Of a stretch of 64,000 nt of DNA, positions 58,221 to 64,000 are shown piece after piece. The stretch lies in contig NC_082423.1 in assembly GCF_004011695.2 (NCBI RefSeq), positions 806,001 to 870,000 on the forward strand. The letters are read 5' to 3'. A program made the position numbers and the translations under genes. The notes under the pieces were generated by a model. It was not told where the DNA came from, made no database searches, and saw only the letters and a program-made list of their open reading frames with translations. Position 1 is the stretch's first letter; the number at the start of each line of letters is the position of its first letter. Source of the stretch: Ascochyta rabiei. Taxonomy: Eukaryota > Ascomycota > Dothideomycetes > Pleosporales > Didymellaceae.

Positions 58221-58737
58221 TCTTGACTTTGTATGAACACGCTACCTACGTATACACACCTCTTTCACTTTATACTCTAGTCTACTACCATATACTTTTC
58301 TTTTCTTTTTTTTTCTTTCCTTCTTTCTTTCTTTTCTCTCTCTATTTCTATACTTGTAATCCACCACCTATACATTCACTTCTCTAACACTATACACTTA
58401 TAACAAGCTAGGCCCTAATCGTACAGCCTCTGCACTAAACCTACACACGTAATAACAGAGCACAGCCTAGTGCTACGTTGTATCTTATACAAGAAGATAT
58501 GTATCCTTCTTTCTTCTCCATCTTTCTACTTCTGTGGTATAGGATAGATGCATATTTGTTAGAAGGCTACTTTAACCCTTTGCAATACTCTATTGCTGTT
58601 ATAGCAGAAAACAGGCCTATAAAATATAGTAAAGAGGGTATGTAAGTATATGTGCGCACTAACACTAGCTTTTTAGCAGGAACAAAAACTACACTGTTCT
58701 TTGTTTGTATTTTTTTCTTACTTTTATCCTTTACTGC
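58221..58737. other. Convergent 3' spacer with pyrimidine tract
   Basis: Lies between two converging genes. Contains a long T/C run at about 58296-58346 and then AT-rich sequence with TATA-like stretches. No gene. Confidence 0.6.
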
Positions 58738-61700
58738 CTACATACAACTACTCTCATTCCAACTCCTCAGTCTCCGCCCTCTGTTCGCCTCGGCCACTGC
58801 GCCGGGCATCTGGGTGGGCGTGGGTGTAGAGGACTCGATGGATCTGGTCCTGGACCGCGTCTTCCCTCCCACAGCAGATTTGGCCGCGGAGATACCGCTC
58901 GCAGCCGGTTTCGCCCTCGGTGCTGTTTCGGATCGGGACGCGGCCTGGGCGTTTGGTTTCGCGTCGGTCTCCATCGCCTCGCTGCGCGTCCGCCGCCGCT
59001 TCGCACCGTCGACGACGAAGCCGTGTTGGTTCCTCTTGCCCCGCGCGCTGGCTGTGCTTCGAGGGCTCCGTGCTTCGGTGGCCTTCTTGCTTTTTACGGC
59101 TCTGGCTGCTTCTCCTGCTATCCTGTCTTTTCGAGCTGCGTCGCTCGTTTCTACCACGTCTGCCGCTTCCGCCACGGGGTTCGGCTCGTCGTGTCGCCGC
59201 TTTGAACGTGTTGACGATGCCTCTTCGGTGCTGTGTGTCTGCGAGCGCGTCATGCGCCGTCCGTAGCCGAGGTCGAGTTCGCGCAGGAGTACGGGCCTGG
59301 TTTGCGGGTCTGTGATTTGGGGAGGGGGTGCGGTGGCGCTGACTGCCTGGGTTTGGGGCGCTGGCGTAGACGCGTTGGGCGCTGCGACGGTGTCTTGTAT
59401 TGCACGAGCCTCTTCTGTTTTGACAGCGACAGCGGCTGGGATGGCGGACTTGCTGCTTGACTCTTCGTCAGCCTCACTAGGCTTATTCGATTTGCCAATG
59501 TCCATCTCGCACGCCAGCTGTTCCTGTATAACTTCGTCCAAGTCGTGTCTACGCGCTTTCGAATCGAGGGCTTCTGTTCTGGTAATCGGCTCTTGGTCTG
59601 TTGCCGGCTGCAACGGTTTGAAATTGATTCCAGGCTCACGAGGTTTGGAGATGGAGTTGGGAGCTGAGATCGAGAGCTCTGGAGGTGGTGACAATGAGAC
59701 ACTCGTGATATGTTCTCGCATGTCCACGTCAGTGGTCTGAATACAAGGCCCGGTGAACCACGGAAGAACGTCTGAGTTCAGACGTCGCCCATGACTCTCT
59801 GTATTTCGTTCATTGTAGCGCTTGACCCCCTCTTCGGCAGAATTACTCAACGCAGCCATCAATGGGGCTACAGGGTCGGCTGGATTGGCAGAAGCTTCTT
59901 CAGTTGGCATGTTCGCACCCAGAGTTGCGATGCTGTCGACCTGTGCCTCGGCATCAGTTCTTACAGAGTTCGTGGCTTGTGTGCATATCACTGCGCTGTC
60001 CAGTTGCATGACTGCCTTGTTTTGCGAATCAAGAACCGTCGAGTCTTCCTCCCGTTCGCGTGCTTCTTCGACCACCATCTCTTTGGCCAAGCTTTGTTCC
60101 GGTGCCTCCAGAGCACCGTGATCTTCACCAACTACATCGTTCGCCCCAGGGCTCTTCTCGACGGCAGACTCAATGCTTGGGCTCAATTTTCGTTTCTTGG
60201 TCGCTGGGCCTTCTGTCACATCCACTACCGGTTCTACGCAAGCAAACGGCCACTTCAGACCAAGTACAGACTCTGCAGTGTCCAACCTGTACATAGCGAG
60301 TGCTAACATGATCGGAGACATGTCATTGATCGGCGAAGGAGCAGGAATTGCCAGTGAAATTGAGGGGCCTTGACTTGCTGGTACGAGTACAGGCAGTTCT
60401 GGTCTGGAAACTATTGCCGTTGGCTCAATCGCAGCGGCGTGAGAAAGCGCTGGGTGTTGACTGCAGTTGGTCGGCGAGTAGGACTTGCTGGGATCAATGT
60501 TTGAGGTAGCCTCATGCAGCTGTAGGCCCGGCAACAGAGGGTTGGCCGCTTGGTGTTCAGTCGCACTATACTCTATGTCCGTATCCTGCAAAAATGTGTC
60601 CTGGCCGATGATAGGGCTCTGGGGAACCTTCGTGAAGAGGGACCGGTTATCGCATCCTGGAACGGGACTGACGGATGTTGCGGATGGGCTAGAGGGTCGG
60701 ATGTTCTGAGCCCCTGGAACACATCCAATAGATTGTCTAGAGCTCTCTTCGTCAGATATCTCTTCTGTAGAGCTGACGACGTCACGTCCTAAGAATTTCT
60801 CGTCGGGAGGGCTCAAGGATCTGATCCTTTTGATCTCGGCGCTTGCATCAGCGATAATTGGCGGTGACTGTGTGGCCTCTTGGGATTCTTTCTTTATATC
60901 TGTCATTCGCATATCTTCGATTTCAATCAGGTCTTGATTGCCAGCATCTCGGAGCTGTTCGGTCACGGCATGTGTAACGATTGGAGAGATAGGACTGCCA
61001 ACCTCGTCAATGTCAATCTCGATTGACAGACTGGCACACTGAGAAGAGTCGGCATGCTTTTCCGGCGTCTCGGTGACATTCGATGGGACTTCTGCGATAG
61101 AAGTGGCCACAGTATCGGTAGGGCTGGTGGTGTCACTGGGTTCGCCATTACTGGAAGGAGCAACATCGTGCTCCCCTCTAATAACGTTGATATGCGGAGA
61201 GCTCGTCGATTCCACTGTTTCGTCAACAGAATGGACAAAATCTTCGGATCCCATCTCCAAGGCCTGCTTGACGTGCATCCCATCAACTGGAGTTTGCGCT
61301 CGGGGAGGTACCAAACCCGACGACGTTGAGCAGTCAACCACCGGTCCGCCGTCGATCGGATTCCATGTTTCATCGCCTTTTTGGTTTTGTAGCCCCACCC
61401 CACCATGCATCGTCAGATCTCGCACTTCTTCGGCATGTGAAGCATGGAAGAGCTCCTCTTCAACAAGCGCTGCCGGGACTGAGTCGGGCAGTTCGTGTGA
61501 ACTGCTCTTAGTATGTGCAATCTGCAGCTCCACTGTCCCCATAATGCTCTGGTATGAACTGCATGGCTCCATTTCCGTAATAGAGGGGTTTGCGCATTCG
61601 CTTGCGATGTCGTTGTCCGAGGTGAAGGGCGAGAGTTGATGTCCGTCTGCCAGCTTCAAATCGAGGTAATCTGCCCCGCCATGCAATGACTTCGCTGGAA

Positions 61701-62233
61701 CTTGGGAAGATTCATCTTCAACGGACTGTATAAGAGTAGAGGGTGAACGCCCCAGTGACTGCAGTGTGGTCTCGGAGATGTTTTCACTGTGGTTTCTGAT
61801 GATATTAGCGAAGTTGTAGCTTGTAGACACAAACAACTTACGCGTTGTTGTTGGGGGACTGGCATCTGTCATCCTGCTTCACGAAGGACCAGTCGTGTTC
61901 TTCAATGGCTTGTAGCGCTTCCAACCAGGAACAACATTCTGTATTGGAAAGAGAATCTGGATGGGTGTACGCAGGAACATGTTCGTATCCAACCTCGTCG
62001 AGCGGCCAAATTCCAACGTGTCCGTGTGACATGGTGAGGTTGCTCACGGCTGCGCGTGATGGAGTGTCTTCTGGTTGTGGATCGTTGCTGATCGCGAGTG
62101 CTTTGTCAGTGTCGGTCAGGACATCTGTGCTCAACACAGAATGCTTTGTGACAGTGTCTATCATCTCGGAAGCCCCCTCAGAATACTTCATACGAGGTAA
62201 AATCGCGTCGCGAGCGCCGCAACAAGAAAACAT
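58738..62233 (-). CDS. Large disordered nuclear-type protein, unrecognised family
   Basis: Two exons on the minus strand, 62233-61842 and 61795-58738, separated by a 46-nt intron (GTAAGT donor, CTAAT branch, ATCAG acceptor), give 1149 residues. The start at 62233 (MFSCCGARDAILPRMKYSEG) is the longest choice; MSHGHVGIWPLDEVGYEHVP further in is also plausible and reads as more conserved. Most of the chain is acidic, serine-rich and probably disordered. An SV40-like nuclear localisation signal PATKKRKLS is encoded near 60190, and a conserved-looking motif RELDLGYGRRMTRSQTHS lies near 59265, followed by a basic, KR-rich C-terminus (DGAKRRRTRSEA, GGKTRSRTRS). These features suggest a nuclear, possibly chromatin-linked role. 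I do not recognise a named family. Confidence 0.82.
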
Positions 62234-62970
62234 ACAAACAGTGGCGTGGAGCCGTGGTCTGGACGGTAGGTAACCTCACCTACCAAGAGCGAAGCCAACC
62301 AAATAGCACTGCTTAAGGCCTCCAAACAACGCAATGTCTGAGTTCGATGAGTCAGTTGCCTACAACAGGGCGTAGCTGAGCACTTTCAGTTAAAGCGAGC
62401 ATTGTTCAAAGACAAAGCGTCCAAGTGAAGGCGCGTCGCGCGAGCCCGCATAATCGGGGCCACGGTAAGTGATCTGCAAGCGGGACTGCTCTATTCGGAA
62501 TCACAGTATCAGTAGCGAGGAAATCCTTGGAGCTGTGAACACGCACCCACGTGACTAATCGATTATTTGAGGAGGCAGACAACGTCGTTACCAACACCAA
62601 TCTAGATTCACCAGCTCAGCTTTGTTCTATAACGCTAGATTCTGATTCCAGTTTCGGTGAAATATGTGTATTAGGTATATGTTTGCGGGCTGCCGTATGA
62701 ATGCAAGGTGCCGAGATACCCGAAGGAGCGTTGCCAAGATGACAATTGGCTGTGTCCACAGTCGTTATTGAAAATTCGTTGATAGGTCATTATTATAAGA
62801 AGGAATATAGACAAGCCACCTTCGAGTTGGTGCATGTCTAGTAGTGAAGAAAGTTCAGAGCTGACCATGGCAAGGTCCAAAGAAGATTAGAGCCCATGTC
62901 CCACTTCGCAGTCCATGGTGCGGAATTTTAGGAACGGATAGGCACCTCGTGGCTGTCGCACAAGAACCTG
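62234..62970. other. Spacer with no supported gene
   Basis: Probably the promoter of the nuclear-type protein (right of 62233) and the 3' UTR of the small cysteine-rich gene (left of 62971). No RNA gene or repeat seen. Confidence 0.5.
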
Positions 62971-63355
62971 TCATATCGGTATGGCATTACTGACCGCATT
63001 GCCTGTATCCACCGGTAAAGCAAGAACCCTGTCATGGTCAGTACGTGTTTGAACGGATGAGCATCTCACTTACTTCTTGCCTGCATCTGTCGCACAGCAG
63101 CAGCACAACAAAGACGCTGGCCAGCAGACGATCTGCAATAACTGTTAGCAAGCCATAAGCCTTGCCGAGTGTGAACGTCGAACTTACAGCCATGCACACT
63201 GTAATCACAAAGCCAATCGTAGGGCCAATGACCTTGCAATGGCAGGGGTTTTGATCACTTCTTCAGGTCAGCACATGTCTGAAACATGAGGGAGGTGCAT
63301 CTCCGTACGTTCCGCATTGGAAGCAAACGATGGGGAGCGGCACGCAGTCACACAT
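62971..63355 (-). CDS. 78-residue cysteine-rich membrane protein from four short exons
   Basis: Minus-strand exons 63355-63309, 63260-63188, 63132-63074 and 63028-62971 are separated by GT-AG introns of 48, 55 and 45 nt; phases agree at all three junctions. The protein starts MCDCVPLPIVCFQC and has NPCHCKVIGPTIGFVITV (start of a hydrophobic segment, about residues 26-53), WPASLLCCCCATDAGKK and the tail ALPVDTGNAVSNAIPI. It has 12 cysteines in 78 residues, including a CCCC run next to the membrane segment, which suggests palmitoylation or metal binding. There is no signal peptide ahead of the first cysteines. I recall similar short fungal hypothetical proteins with CHCKVIGP and xTGxxVSNAIPI motifs, but no function. 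The gene is invisible to simple ORF searches because every exon is under 75 nt. Confidence 0.8.
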
Positions 63356-63840
63356 TGTTGTAAGAGGTTGTGGAACAAGGACCAAAGATTCGAGATGTCA
63401 CTTCGTGTGGAGACTGGAAGATAGTGAGCACAAGCAATGCTGATACCTGGAGTACTGAAGATGAATGTGTCTGAGCGGATTTGGAGGAGGCTGAAGTTTG
63501 GTTTTGTGTCTTACGTCATTCCGCTCTAACATGAATCACAAACACCATGCGTCAGCACACACGCTTGAACGTTGTTTCCGGAACGAGTACCTTTAGCACG
63601 TATGTCTATTGGACAGTCTCCAATCCGTTACCCTCTTTGGTTGTTGTCGCGCTATCTAGCCTCTGAGTTGCTCTCCTCTCCGTCATTGGCCTTTCCGAAG
63701 CTTCCGCACACAACTCGTGTACTTTGTACTACGTCGACGCGACAATACGAGGAAGCGCTCTGTATCTACACGCTTTGCACAACCAGCGGCGACGGTTGTG
63801 CACCATTCTGTCTCCGCAGCGCAGTGGCAGAGCGTGTGCA
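63356..63840. other. Spacer with no supported gene
   Basis: Upstream region of the small cysteine-rich gene and 3' flank of the partial gene to the right. The plus-strand frame at 63572-63925 is most likely antisense to that partial gene. Confidence 0.45.
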
Positions 63841-64000
63841 TCACTTCTCAATGGCGATACGAATGAGCTCCACTTCTACGGTTCTTTGGTCCCGAGCCAG
63901 CTTTCCCTTCAGCCCGTCATCATAACGATCAAAGCACGAACTGCACAAGCCTGGTTCCTCGGTTTCGACAGCGATAGAGCCCTCCCAGTTCTCCATGAGG
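63841..64000 (-). CDS. C-terminal exon of an unidentified gene (runs off window end)
   Basis: On the minus strand a frame is open from the window edge to a TGA at 63843-63841, encoding 52 residues with LMENWEGSIAVETEEPGLCS, a CSSCF pair (CxxC) and a helical, charged end (RTVEVELIRIAIEK). The composition is typical of a fungal C-terminal exon. The CxxC could be half of a zinc site whose other half lies outside the window. Family unknown. Confidence 0.55.
   Translation of the reverse strand, partial: LMENWEGSIAVETEEPGLCSSCFDRYDDGLKGKLARDQRTVEVELIRIAIEK

Overview
The window is a piece of a filamentous ascomycete chromosome (Pezizomycotina, most likely a Dothideomycete). The evidence is short spliceosomal introns of about 45-110 nt with CTAAC/CTGAC branch sites, conserved fungal genes (20S proteasome alpha1, STE7-type MAPKK, SPT6, SPO14-type phospholipase D), and repeats degraded in the manner of RIP (C-to-T and G-to-A changes in CpA/TpG context, with coding frames broken almost only by TAG, TAA or TGA). 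I cannot name the species.

Layout. 1-4.3 kb: the 5' part of a basic disordered protein (minus), the proteasome alpha1 gene (plus), an unrecognised locus with a possible STAND-type leader relic, and a small multi-exon hypothetical gene. 4.3-13.7 kb: a RING/coiled-coil gene flanked by long spacers without recognisable genes. 13.7-20.7 kb: STE7-type MAPKK (minus) divergent from SPT6 (plus). 20.7-28.6 kb: a small secreted cysteine-rich protein (candidate effector), a complete but inactivated Fot1/pogo-type DNA transposon with perfect 54-bp terminal inverted repeats, an ankyrin-like gene and a microsatellite-rich stretch. 28.7-50.8 kb: an AT-rich, RIP-degraded transposon island. 50.9-64 kb: phospholipase D divergent from an alpha/beta hydrolase, a 1149-residue nuclear-type protein, a 78-residue cysteine-rich membrane protein built from four tiny exons, and the 3' end of another gene.

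The island can be resolved almost base by base. A tandem array with a period of about 246 bp was invaded by a Ty3/Gypsy-type element on the minus strand (29186-50553, 202-bp LTRs, TSD TTAGG). That element was then invaded twice by a second Gypsy family with 494-bp LTRs, once on plus (29804-36836, TSD CGTTC) and once on minus (43184-50214, TSD GTTAC). Without the two insertions the outer element is about 7.3 kb.

The most unusual observation is that both retrotransposon families carry an extra cysteine-rich reading frame on the antisense strand between pol and the 3' LTR. In the inner family it is exactly 169 codons in both copies. In the outer family it appears to be split by three introns. 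The host genes beside the island are not visibly damaged by RIP.
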